From Selaginella moellendorffii (taxonomy: Eukaryota; Streptophyta; Lycopodiopsida; Selaginellales; Selaginellaceae): a stretch of 64,000 nucleotides of DNA. The notes beneath the pieces were generated by a model, which saw only the letters and a program-made list of their open reading frames with translations, did no database searches and was not told the DNA's origin. The translations under genes were made by a program, and so were the position numbers. The stretch is from the NCBI RefSeq assembly GCF_000143415.4, contig NW_003314295.1, positions 1,467,834-1,531,833 of the forward strand, in the 5' to 3' direction. Positions 12,498 to 24,097 of the stretch are shown here, in pieces; positions within the stretch are counted from its first letter, which is position 1, and every line of letters begins with the position of its first letter.

Positions 12498-15155
12498 TTA
12501 ATTGAGCTTTGCATAAGTATATAGAGTTCTGCCTTGCAGAAATTCCTCCATTAGATCTCGCGCGTTCGGTAGGTTCTCCTCTGGTTCCCATGTTGCTTCG
12601 CAGTGTGGAAATCCTTTCCACTTCACATGGAACTTTCTCACCTCGCGTCCTTGTCGCTTGCTCTTGCGCGCATTGAGGATGGCCTCGACTTTGTATTCCT
12701 CTTCCCCTTGGATAACCTCAGGTAAAGGTCTTACTTGGTCCTTGCAAAGCGGATCCTCAAAATACGGCTTGAGTAAGTTCACGTGGAACACGGGATGCAT
12801 CTTCCCCATCTTTCGAGGAAGTCGGAGACGGTAAGCCACTTTACCGATTCGAGCCTCAATCTCGTAAGGCCCCGCGAACCTACTTAAGGAACTCAAGATC
12901 AATTCATTTATAGGAATACATGCATTTTTACCTTTGGGTCAACTTCCAGCTAATCCCACTTGGTAGCCTGAGGTTCTTGGTGTTCAGCCACACCTTCTCC
13001 CTAGCTTGGAACTCTACATCCCGGCACTTCTAGTTTGCGTACTTAGTTTGCCTTTGTTGAGCTCATTCCAAGGAATCCCTCACTAGATTCCAGATGTTGA
13101 GTCTTTCCGCCGTGAATGCCTCCACTGCGGGTAACTCTCCATGATACTCGGCCACGCCGAATTCCACAGGACCTTCAATAGCTCGCCCATTGATGACTTC
13201 CCATGGACTCACCCCGATGCTCGAATATGGTGAGTTGTTATAACACATTTCCGCAAGTCCCAAATGACTTACCCAATCGGTTTAGTCTTTCGAGACATAG
13301 CATCGCAAATAATCCTCCAGCTACCTATTCACCCTTTCCGTTTGTTCGTCTGTCAAGAAGTGTTAGTACCATCAATCTTGACTTAATACCCATTACCTGT
13401 CTGTGGGTGATAGGCTATGCTGAATTTCAACTTGGTGCGATACTGTTCTAGGAGTGTCCTCTAGAACCTACTGGTGAAGATCTTATCTCGATCTGAGATA
13501 ATCTTTTCCGGCCTCCCCCGCACTCAAACCACTTGTTCGAAAAACAGCTTCGCCACACCTTCCGCGTCCACTTCCGTTGTGGTGGGTATGAAATGTGCCA
13601 TCTTCGAAAATCGATCCACCACCACGAATATCGCATCGAACCCCTCGCTTGGGGGAAGTCCCGTGATGAAGTCCATCGTAAGACATTTTCACAGACGATC
13701 TGGAATTGGGATGCTTTGTAACAAGCCCCCACTAGCCTTAGTCACGGCTTTGACTTGCTGACATGTTGAACATGTCTTTACATAGTCTTGGACATCCTTA
13801 GCCATATCTGGCCAGTGGTACTTTCTCTTGAGTAAACCCATTGTTTTGGGCACTCCGCCGTGTCCCGCAAGAGGTCCGTCATGACACTCTTCTAAGGCTA
13901 CCTTCCTTAGTTCCCCTTCTGGAACATACACCCTCGTTTGCTTGTAATATATGAGTCCGTTGCGTTCCGCATAGCCCGTTTTCTCTTCCGTTGGCAGCTC
14001 ACCTCTCTGGTGAGCTTCCTGTGCCTCTAGATTCCTCAGCAACACTTCTTGTGCTAGACCATCGTTCTCGTATGCGGTCCGCACATCATCCCAAAAGGTT
14101 GCCGTCACGCTAGATATAGCCAACTTCAAGCTCGCTTTTCGACTTAGCGCATCTGCCACGATGTTGCTCTTCCCAGGCTTGTACAGAATCTCGCAATCAA
14201 ACTCGGCCAAAGCATTGGCCCACCAACCTTGTTTTCCCCTCAAGTCGGGCTGTGACAAGAAGTGTTTCATTGCCACATTATCCGTGTAAACCTTGAAGTG
14301 TCTCCCAAGGTAGTGTTGCCACTCCTTGAGCGTTTTGACCACCGCAAACAATTCCTTCTCATGGGCAGGCCACTTCCGTTGAGCCTTGTCCAACTTCTTC
14401 GAGAAGAACGCTACTGGATGGTTGTCTTGCTTCAAAACTGCGCCCAACGCAAAGTCTGAAGCATCCGTTTTTACCTCAAAGTCTTTACCAAAGTCTAGTA
14501 ACACCAACACGGGAGCCTTCCTCAACTTCCCTTTGAGGTGGACGAATGCCGCCTCGCATTCCGCTGTCCATACCATCTTCCCTTTTCCCATTTGGTCTGT
14601 TAAGGGTAGGGCTACTCTCGAATAATGTTTGATAAACTTTCGATAATAGTTGCATAGCTCCAGGAATGCCCTTAACTCATGTACATTCGATGGTCGCTCC
14701 CAATCCTGGATCACTTGGACCTTCTCAGGGTCCACCTTGAGCTCGTCCTTGCCCACCACATGCCCGAGAAACTTCACCTCTTGCTGAGCAAAGTCACATT
14801 TGCTCTCTTTAGCATACAGCTGGTGTTCCCTTAGTTTCTCAAACACCTTCGCCAAGTGTTTGGCATGCTCCTCTAGCGTTTCGCTATAGATCAAGATGTC
14901 GTCAATATAGATGACCACAAAGTGATCCAGATAGGGTATAAAGATATGGTTCATCAACGCCGAAAACGTTGCCGGCGCATTGCATAGCCCGAAGGGCATC
15001 ACCAGAAACTCGAAGCTCCCATACCTCGTTCGACAGGTTGTCTTCTCGACATCTTCCTCTACTACCCTGATTTGGTAGTATCCTAACCTGAGGTTAATCC
15101 TCGAGAAGTATTTTGCCTTTCCCAACCTATCGAACAAGTCCTCAATCCTTGAAGC
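12498..15155 (-). pseudogene. Chromovirus pol, 3' half: RT palm, RNase H, integrase, chromodomain
   Basis: Read leftward from 15155, the frame opens in the middle of the reverse transcriptase (DLFDRLGKAKYFSRINLRLGY), then shows the catalytic YIDDILIYS. RNase H follows (KTDASDFALGAVL, with HEKELFAVV and YTDN), then the integrase zinc finger (H-x-H and CSTCQQ) and the integrase core ([22 protein letters not shown]). The last piece (12498-12902) holds the integrase C-terminus and a chromodomain (YKVEAIL, FHVKWKGF, TWEPEENL), the hallmark of chromoviruses. Frame breaks near 13690 and in-frame stops around 13063-13480 disable it. The N-terminal half of the RT lies 13 kb away at 28.37-28.94 kb, separated by the TIR element. 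Confidence 0.9.
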
Positions 15156-15175
15156 TCTATTTCGTTAAAGTGGGA
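15156..15175 (+). repeat. Left terminal inverted repeat
   Basis: TCTATTTCGTTAAAGTGGGA is an exact inverted match (20 of 20) to 28349-28368. The adjacent bases to about 15201 form a small hairpin (AAGTGGGA and TCCCACTT). Confidence 0.9.
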
Positions 15176-15582
15176 ATTGTCATTATCCCACTTGTAAAAT
15201 AAGGTTTCCAAACCTTTATATAGTATATAAATATAACAAAATTCAACTGCATTGAGGCACATGCCATTTTATTTTAAACAAGGAAATGTCTACTCAATCA
15301 CTTCTCACTGCTTCACCTCTCTCTTCTCCTTGTCATCGTCGTCCAATTTCTTTCCATCCTTTTAATATTGGCTCAGTTGCTCCGAGTCTAGGTGGAGCCC
15401 AAGTCCCCATTCAATCTTTACTTTCCCCTTATTAATAAAACAACTTCGTAGACTTCCAATAACATGCTGTAACACTTCTAGTATAATGCAAATCCTCTCA
15501 AAGAATTGTCTTTTAATATTAATACAATGGCATGGAACCCCATGCCATAATAAGTTACATTTTTAAATAAATACATGCCATC

Positions 15583-18500
15583 TCAGACTGTTATTTTTTG
15601 CCTCCAACGCCTATACAATAATCTTGGAATTTCATCACTCTCCACACTATCAGGATTTAAACCCAATAGTAATGCCATCTCTTCTCTAATACGTCCACGC
15701 TCATGTTCAGTGGTCGAAGAACCCATCCGGTTGAGCAGATTATGGAGATGCGGATAGTGCTTGGCTAGACAATATACATGCCATAAATGATGACTGGTGT
15801 CTGTCCGATCAAATGGCTTCTGATATACCGTTCCATCTGCCATTTGGTTGATTTCTGCAGCCACCTCCTGGACTGGCCGGTTCTCTATCACCATCGCTTC
15901 AAGCCGTTTTGCAAGGTCCCCCAGAACATACGGTTTCTTCTCCCTAGTTTCCATATTGCAAGAGATGGGGTGCACTGCATATGTGTGCGTGTTCGCTGCA
16001 GTTTTAATCGGCGAGTCATCGATGATGAGGATTTCACTTGACCTAGCAGTCCGGTTCATCACTACAGCCTTTGCCTTGACGAAGATGGGCTTGCTACCCC
16101 TCACATGGACCATAGTCAAGCAATCCTCCTGCGTTAGGAGAAAGTCAAATGGTAATATTACTCGCGTCTGATCGTGCATCATCTGTAGCAACGTTAATGC
16201 ATTGTGGCGCATCATGGATGTCCAAACTCCCAATTGCAAATTGAACCCGGCCCTCTGTTTTAAGTGTCGCATGGTCATTATTAGATCCCGCAGTTTCTCC
16301 CGTGTGATTAATGTGAATCTGTCTCTTTTGACCAACTTGCGACTGCAGGCTTTGGAGGGTGCAGTGACATTCGAGGACGAGCCACGCTCATGGGAGAAAA
16401 GGACACCGTTCAGATCAAAAACGATACAGTACTTTCGCCGTGACTCTGAAATGAAATGCGTTAGCATAAAAAATGGTACAAGTCAATTTTACCATCTACA
16501 ATATTAGCGAATGGTGCTCCCGATGGTCGTTCAGAGGGTTTTGGTCGAGGAAACGTGAAGGGCGGAAATACTCTCCTCTGCAATGTGGGGTCAATCGCAT
16601 CCGATGGCGTGTGGGCACATGCCATTTCAGCTGTAGACTCTGGTACAACTGGCTCAACAGTGGCATGGGGTGGTTCCGATGGCGTGTGATCACACGCCAT
16701 TTCAGCTGGTGCCTCCATTGGCAAAGTGGACATGACCGAACAGGCAGCAGGGGCGGTGTAGGGAGGTTCCAACGGCGCGTAGTCAGACGATTGGGCACAT
16801 GTTGAGTCCGTTGGAAATGAGGATACGACCGGCTCGGCGGCTGGGGCGGCCTCATGCGAGTCCAATGGCGCCTGGTCACCGTCAGTTGGATACGTGGACA
16901 AGATTGACTCAGTGGTATGGGCAGCATCAAGTGGAGCGTGGTCAGCTTGCTTGGCGTTGATATGGATAGTAGCCTCCACCAGCTCTGATGACTCTTGCAG
17001 GCAAGTAGAGTCCACTGGCGGATCCATATGCATGTCCAAATATCTCCCTTCGATTGAGATGGTATCCTCCCGTGCTACTAAAAACAAACTCATTAGCACA
17101 TTGAATCGACTATACTGTATTTACCATCAACTGCTATTGAGGAACTAGGACCGATATCACTTGGGCGCACTGCTGATTCTGAAGGATTGGACATACGTTT
17201 CGACCCTTGCTTGGCACTATCCTTCCTCGACACTAAAGGCTAGAGTTTGTATCTTAATTCAACTGAATAATCTCTACTTACCATTTCTTCTGCGACCTAC
17301 ATGGACAATGTTAGAAATGGTAAAAGGTTAGGAATGGATGTACTATTATTTACCTGATGGTTTGTCTTGTATGACCTTCCTCCGCTGCTCTTTGGCCACC
17401 TCAGGCTGGCCATCATCGTCATCATCGTCATCGTCGTTATTGTGATCGTCACCATTGTGAGGACCATCCAAGTCCTCTTCGTCCTCCTCTTCTTCGTCCT
17501 CCTCTTCGTCCTTCTGCTCTTCCTGCTCATTATCTTTCTCTGGCTCCTCATCCCCCTCTTGCATTTCTTCCATAGGCTGCTCAGGCTGGATTGCTTGTTT
17601 TTCCAGGACCATCTTGGAAAAATCATCTGGCCGAGTCTCCATCTCAAAATACAAGACATCCATAGCCTGTTTTAGTGCGTGACCTAGGACCGTATCCTCA
17701 CCCGACTGTCTTAACATGGTTTCTGCACGTTCTTGCACCCTTCGAAGACGACGAGATGAGAAAAACGTGGCCCTGACTTGAAAAGCATCCCTCATCCATT
17801 GTACCTCTCCATTGAGATTGGGGAAGGGGAGTCCGCCATAGGAATCTGAGTCAGAAGGTGGTGACTGGCTCCTTTCACTCAGCCCTTGATCTGCAATGAA
17901 TGGCATGAGCACACACGCCATAACCGCGAGGCATTACCTATCATCTTTTCGTTGCCCTTCTTCCTTTTCGAATCAAACGCCTCTGATCCCGACGACTGTC
18001 CAACGTGCTTTCGCTTTTTATGACCACTGTCAGTTTGAGCTTGGCTGGTGCTTGCCTGTTTTGCCTTTGAAGAAGTGTCTCCTGCAAGGAATGGCATGAG
18101 ACCACACGCCATTGCAAATATAATTTGTACCTCCTTTTTTCCTATTGCTTGTCTGTTTGTCCTTCTTCGACGCGCCACCAGTGCGCTTTTCAGTCCTCGT
18201 GTCTGAATATTCACAACGATCTATAATCAAAATGGCGTGAGGCCTCACGTGACCTTACCTTGTGCAGGTTGTGACCTCGGCCTAACATCAGTAGCTGTTA
18301 ACGCCGTTTCAGCATCTGGGGGTGGCCACGCTCCTGCATACAGAGCTTGTGAGATAACATTTAAACTTAAAGTGCGTACTCACCAGGTTCGTAGAGAAGA
18401 TACTGTTTTTCTTTGGCAACTGTAATTATATGCTCCATTGAAGTCACCTCTTCAATGGAGTTTGTCACCGCAACACACGGGACACCCTTGAGTAGTGCGG

Positions 18501-21305
18501 CTCGAAAGAATAGTCCGCCGCAGTTGTACTCGACAACGCATTTGCCCTTGGAGTCACCCGCTATTGCATTGAAGACCCAGCTGAGCATTTCCCATGCTGC
18601 ACCTGGAGCTTTCTTTGGATTCGAAAGCTCCATAGCCGTCTTCAGTTCCTCAGGCACGGGTAAATTGACCTCCCTCAGATCAATTCGATCGGCTTTGTTG
18701 AACGAAGCTGGGAAGTCACTCCAGTCCCACTCTGCTGCAGGACCAATAACAAGGGCGACTGTGAAGATGCGGACATTCGTCGGTATCTTCTTCTTAGCCA
18801 TTATCCCATGGATCTCCCGCATCTCCTTGCCTTTCAACCGAGCCTTCACCTCGTTCAAGGCCTTCCAGAACTTGTGATAGGATTCGGAGTCGTAGATCAT
18901 ATAGTGGACTGAAGATTCCACCTTCGCAAGTCCCACCATTAAGTCAATGATGGAGCTGACTTCGTCTGCATGAGTGATCTCCTCGTTTGTGAAGTCCATC
19001 ACACAAAAGATGTTCTTGACCTGCTCATCTCCGCGGGAAACGATGCTCCTCCACCTTTGATCCTCATCCGAATTCACGTATACCCGGTAAGGTTCTCAAT
19101 AGGCCTCTGCTGCGGGGTCGAGCTGTTTCTGAAGCCGGCGGTCGACATCCCTCTTAATGAAATTTGGATACTGATCCAACTTTTCAGCTTTACTTTTCGT
19201 GGCATCCCGCAGCAGATCGATGAACTTGGGGGCCCCCTTCACGTACTCGTCGATGTCTTCATTTGACAAATCCAGCTCTTCCATCATCTCTTGCGTGGTG
19301 TCGATGCTCACCCTCGCCACGGCCACTTGCTCGAAGATCCAATCCTTCAATAGCGCACGAGCTCTCAGAGTCGTGCACAAGTCCTCGTATGTCACAATAT
19401 GGCCGGGAGTCATTTTGGTCTTGTTGAAGACTACCTCACCACGTAGAAGAGCATTAGCCACTGTCAGAAGGTCGTCGTCGTCTAGAGACCGCGAGAAACG
19501 CAAGGCGTTGAGCTTCAAATCATTGGGCTTCCGGCCGTCCTCCACACCCATTGAGTTTAGCAACTCCCCGTCATGGTACCTTCTTATCACATCTACCCAT
19601 TTGTCAAAAACAACTTTTGTCGCGAGTAGAATGTTATGGATGCTGAGTGTGTCATTGACCCCCAGTGTTTTCGAGAGAAGACACGAGAATTCCTGCAATG
19701 GAAATGGCGTGAGGCCACATGCTATGCCACATGCAACGAGGCTTACCTGCCAGGCGCTAGTTGCTAGTGCACATCCTTGTCCTGGTTTTTGTGGCTTCTT
19801 CAGTTGAACCCAGAGCTTCCGTGTTCGTGCCAATGTCTCGTGCAGACCCGATTTGTAGCACGTTTCTTGCTTGACATTCTGCGCGTGGGAGATGTATATG
19901 ATAGATCGGAGGGGCGAGTTGCCTTTTATCAGGCGGACAACTCTTGTCTTGAAGACTTTCTTCACCTCCTCGCCCACCATAATATCCACAACTATCTGTT
20001 GCATCGCCAAGCTAGAATGCTGCCCGGAGACGGCATAGAACCGGATGTTCTGATCGTCCAACACCTTCCTATTGATCAAGTCTGGAAACCTCGTCTCGCC
20101 CTTCATTGTTCGGTAGTAGGGGATCACGTCTACGATGTCGGGTGTTACTGGACTTGCCAGCATCTTCTGCTTCAGTTTCTCCACCCACTCATCAGATACT
20201 AGCCTGTGGTTGTATTTGCTTTGGATCTCGATACGGCTCACGTCGATTGTATATACTTTGTTGGAATAGTAACAAGTACTATTATCTGCGACGATTTTTG
20301 CTGCCTCTTCTTGCTCTTTCTGCTCTTTGCGGCTCTTCTTTTTGGTGGGTGTAGTGTTCGAACCCGAGGCAATGGCATCACCGAGTAGCTTCTTTTTTGG
20401 AGCAGCAAAGTCGGACGTCGGCTTGAGCTTGACCACCCTTTTCTGCTTCGGGGTAGTTTCCAGATCGACCCCCTTCCCCTTCGCTTCGCAAACTGGAGGC
20501 ACTCTCAACGGCTCAATGTTGGAATATAGTTTTTGAACATCGCCGTAGGTGAGGTCCGTGGATTCCATGTGATCTTCATAGACCCGCAGCGTCTTTGAAA
20601 TTGTGGGCCTCCTGGACAACCTCTCCCTAGCTCCCTCTAGGAATTCCTCATAGCCGCTGCCCCCCTCCGGGAAGCCGCTAGGATGTGCAAGGTGGATCTT
20701 GAAGGCGGACGTTGTCTCTACCACAAGTGCCAGTCCATATTCTTGCATGGAACTGCATGGAGTGTCTGTCACTTGGATGAGGATCCCCATGCATTCTTTT
20801 CTCCCACCATCTGTGTTGTACAGCATCAGATCCTCGCCTTCCATCCCGAAAGTCCAACTGGTGAGCTCCTCCCCCTTCTCTGCATCCACATTGACAGTGG
20901 CTGGAAGAAGAACGCAATTCCTCGCCTGTTCAAAAATGCACAACAATTAGAGCTGACAGATGAAAAGCTAGCAGCTGGAAATAACGTGAGGCCACACGCC
21001 ATTCACCACTGCATCAGATGTCTTGAGGCTGCATCCTAAGATGGCGTGAGGCTACACGCCATCTGTAACCGGACTGCACTCGAGAGCCCAATCGGTGCAT
21101 GCCAATGTTGCTACTGAATGGCATGTGGCCTCATGCCATTTTCTACTTCGTCTAAAAGACTTACCATTTGAAGCCGAATGGAGGCCGTGACAATCGAGGC
21201 CGGACTCGCTGGCGAATGTGCACTGTGTGTGCAGCGGATCGTAGCAGCAAGGCTACTCTGCCACTTACAGTTGGAGAGTGGTGCTGAAATCTCCCGGGAC
21301 GCCAA
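15583..21305 (-). CDS. Giant transposon-borne protein: ParB-like + methyltransferase-like + acidic linker + FCP1-like HAD domain
   Basis: Splicing eleven exons (21305-21165, 20925-19747, 19692-18384, 18333-18259, 18220-18131, 18081-17938, 17890-17354, 17296-17282, 17232-17125, 17077-16493, 16445-15583) gives 1681 codons with GT-AG junctions and constant frame. Residues about 271-360 resemble a ParB nuclease/CTPase domain (YTIDVSRIEI, then AVSGQHSSLAMQQI in place of the ParB GERRxRA box). Residues about 650-870 look like a degenerate N6/N4 methyltransferase (VMDFTN where DPPY is expected; EYNCGGLFFRAALLKGV as the SAM loop near the C-end). Residues about 1095-1140 are Glu/Asp-rich. The C-terminus from about 1395 is an FCP1/NLI-like HAD domain (FDLNGVLF with Asn in the second Asp position, IIDDSPIK). 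One in-frame TGA at 19096-19098 (codon 639) interrupts otherwise open sequence, so this copy may be dead. Domain names rest on motif reading only. Confidence 0.72.
17891..17937 (-). other. 47-nt palindrome-bearing intron 6 of the giant gene
   Basis: GTAATG begins and CATTGCAG ends this intron, and the palindrome (17899-17922) abuts CATTGCAG. The layout matches intron 5: about 15-17 nt, then the palindrome, then 8 nt. Confidence 0.75.
18082..18130 (-). other. 49-nt palindrome-bearing intron 5 of the giant gene
   Basis: GTACAA begins and CCTTGCAG ends this intron, and the palindrome (18090-18113) sits directly upstream of CCTTGCAG. Frame is kept on removal. Confidence 0.75.
18221..18258 (-). 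other. 38-nt palindrome-bearing intron 4 of the giant gene
   Basis: The intron runs from GTAAGG to ATTATAG. A palindrome copy fills about 24 of its 38 nt, starting only four bases after the donor. Removing it joins CAA-G to AT-CGT and keeps the frame. Confidence 0.7.
19693..19746 (-). other. 54-nt palindrome-bearing intron 2 of the giant gene
   Basis: GTAAGC begins and TTGCAG ends this intron. The palindrome copy at 19703-19725 ends 10 nt before the acceptor. Its length is divisible by three and it has no stop, so retention would add 18 residues in frame. Confidence 0.75.
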
Positions 21306-24097
21306 GTGGGCTGCGTGTGGGTGGTGGAGTGGGCGGCGGAGTTGGCGGCGAAGTTACAAACTGGGTGTGTCTTGAAGTGGACGCCGATGCACACGAGCGC
21401 GAGTGGACGCCGATGCACACGAGAAACCTGTAGAGAAGTGAGCGTGATCGCGAGTGGGAGCGCGATGCGAGCGGGAGCGCAAGTGTGATGCGAGCGCGAG
21501 CGCGAGTGTGCGAGCGCGAGTACAAAGCAAAATGCAAAACCTAACCTCACACGCGCGAAATGTCACAACGGTTGGTAATCCCGCCACGTCATCATTCCTC
21601 GGACTTGGGCGCCACCATTAATTTCTGGATTGCCGCGCGCATGCAAGCACGCAAAATCCAAAAGAAATCCGCAACGTCATCATTCCTCAGACTGCATGCA
21701 CGCGAAATCCAAAAGAAAGATCATGATTGGGATATCATTTAATACCCTCACTATATTTATACCATGCATGATTGGATATTCCAAAGCATCTTGTATTTCC
21801 AAAAATGGCAGATGTTCAGCTAAATAAAGAAATTCTATCTGTTTCTATTTTTCTCTCAAATCAATATTATAGCATGCAATTTTGAACCAAAGAAACCCAA
21901 AAAACGTTGGACCCAAAATATTTTGAAAAAACCCAAAAAACCCTAAACATTTTAAACCCAAAAATCCAGGCGTCCTGTGGCGTTATTCCTTGAATGGCGT
22001 GTGGGCGCATGCCATTTTCAGGGCCAAATGCTGAATGGAGAAAAATTCCCTTTCAGTGCAAATGCTGCAAGAGGCAGATGCCGAGCACAAAAGACTGTAA
22101 CTACCTCACATGACACAGATAAACTTTTCTCTATTTGGCAAAGATAAACTTTATAGCGTGTGGGCTCATGCAATTTTGAACCCAAAAAATGCACCAAAAA
22201 ATTCTCGGCGTCATCTGGCATTATCTCTTGAATGGCGTGGGGCCGCATGCCATTTTCAGGGGCACATAGGAGTATATTCCTAGGATATTCTGACACACGC
22301 GAGATTTTTTTGAGTTTTCTGGAGATCCAACCGTTAGATCGCAACTAGATTTTACAGAATGGTATACAATGTCTTTCTTGATGACCCTGCAAAGAAGCAT
22401 CTCAATCGGACACCACATGAGACCACACGAGCCTTACAATGTTTCAGGGGCATTTGCCATAGATCCGACCGTTATTTTGCTCCAAGATTTCACAGTTTGG
22501 TGTGCATTGACCTTTCCATCGAAACTGCAAAGGGACATCACAATCAGATGCGGGATCACAAGAAACTAACTTCACTAACTCTGGTTTCACCAAGATCTAC
22601 GTAAGGAGTTATGAAATGAAAGGACCCTCTCTATTGAAATGTGTTTATGGTCCTAGGGGCATTGTGACATATCAAAGGATTTTGCATCAAGTTCTGTATT
22701 TGCATGTTTATCAAGCTACTGAATTGCTAAACCCTAAACCCTAAACCCTAAACCCTAAACCCTAAACATGTGGCAAATGCTGCGTGAAGAAAGATGCCCT
22801 TTCTGGGCAAATGCTGTAAGAGGCAGATGCCGAGCAGATGTATCTCAGGCTAGCGAAGGGGACGAACGAAAGCTAGCTATAAACATGACGGGATGCAAAT
22901 AGATTACTAGGCTGGTCCTACGAAAATCAAAAACCATAATTGAAAACATTGAAAATGCAAAAAGAAAGGTTTATAATATTTTTGAATTTTAGGCAACCAA
23001 AGGAATGTAAGTAAGGCATGTGTTTGTAAGTTTAAAAATGCCTCAACCACTTAAATTCCCAAGTAAATAAAGCTGTTTCTATTTTTGGTACAGGTAAACT
23101 TTATAGCGTGTGGGCTCATGCAATTTTGAACCCAAAAATGCACCAAAAAATGCTCGACTAGCATTATTCTTTGAATGGCGTGTGGCCTTATGTCGAGCAT
23201 TATTCTTTGAATGGCGTGTGGCCTTATATTGCCATAAATGGACGTACACACACAGCGTAATTATTCCTTTACACGGCGAATAATCTTGGCGCGGATCGCT
23301 GACATGGCATGGCAAAGTTCGAATCACTGACATGGCACAGCTGGATCGAGGCAAGGACATGATGTGACAAAGTTCAACCTCCGACAACAAAGTCTAGAAG
23401 CTACTCAGTTTGAAATTTGTCAGAGGAATCATAAGATCTGGTTTGTCAGAGGATTTGATGTGACGTTCAAGCGTGTGTTATTTTTGAATTCTCGAACTCA
23501 TTCCTAGGTCTATCATTTTTGTGCGCCGTGTTCTTGGTTCCGCTGAGCGCAGTGAGCGCTGCTTGTGTAAGCGGCGTTGTGGGCTGTGGTTTATGCGTCT
23601 ACGAGCGGTTGCGGCATTGCGAGCGCCATTGCGAGCGGCAGTTTATGCGAGTGGCAGTTTGTGCGAGCGGCGCTACGAGCAGTTGCGGTGTTGCGAGCGG
23701 CGCTACGAGTAGTTGCGGTGTTGCGAGCGGCACTGTCTTTGGTGTGGCTACCGCTTCCTCTTGATATTCGGCACTTGTGCTTCCTGGTATGTTCACCATG
23801 GAATGGCTTAGGACCACATTTAGAAATGGCATGAGGCCACATGCCATCTTGGGCCCTTGCAATTTCATGGCTAGCGTATTGTCATGTATGTTTTTACTTG
23901 CCTGCAGCTGTGTGTATATCAAGATGGCATGAGGCCTCATGCCAATTTTGTGAATGCGAAATTTCACGTGGGTGTCAATAGCATGTTTGAATAATGGCAT
24001 GTGGCCTCATGCTATTGAGGTTGTTTGGTATGTTATGATTTAGGCCATTCTCCAATCATTTTTTGTATGGTCTTAACTTCTTTTCTGCACTTTCAGA
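21306..24097. other. Divergent spacer of the TIR element with internal repeats and palindromes
   Basis: This spacer separates the two divergent genes and must hold both promoters. It has a GAGCGCGAG-rich tract (21395-21515) and a GCGAGCGGC-rich tract (23530-23735). A stretch near 22039-22090 is repeated at 22784-22840, and another at 22144-22213 is repeated at 23096-23163. A short telomere-type array and nine or more palindromes also lie here. A CTGCACTTTCAG acceptor directly before the transposase ATG (24098) suggests a 5' UTR intron reaching into it. No gene is recognised. Confidence 0.6.
22728..22766 (+). repeat. Interstitial telomere-like array, five AAACCCT units
   Basis: Five tandem plant-telomere-type heptamers lie in the divergent spacer of the TIR element. 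AAACCCT is also a plant telo-box promoter motif, so the array may be regulatory. Confidence 0.85.

Noticed and set aside
11493-12524. Long open frames (over 200-340 codons) on both strands with Ser-Asp, Arg-Thr, Leu-Gly or Glu-Ser runs
   Set aside because: They come from a 6/12-nt repeat that stays open in several frames; no start context, domain or splice pattern supports a gene.
19096-19098. Selenocysteine codon at the TGA
   Set aside because: Land plants are thought to have lost selenoprotein synthesis, no SECIS-like element is evident, and no selenoprotein family matches.
21161-21587. Overlapping Arg/Ser/Ala-rich open frames upstream of the giant gene
   Set aside because: They follow a GAGCGCGAG repeat tract; only the 21305-21165 frame splices in phase to exon 2.
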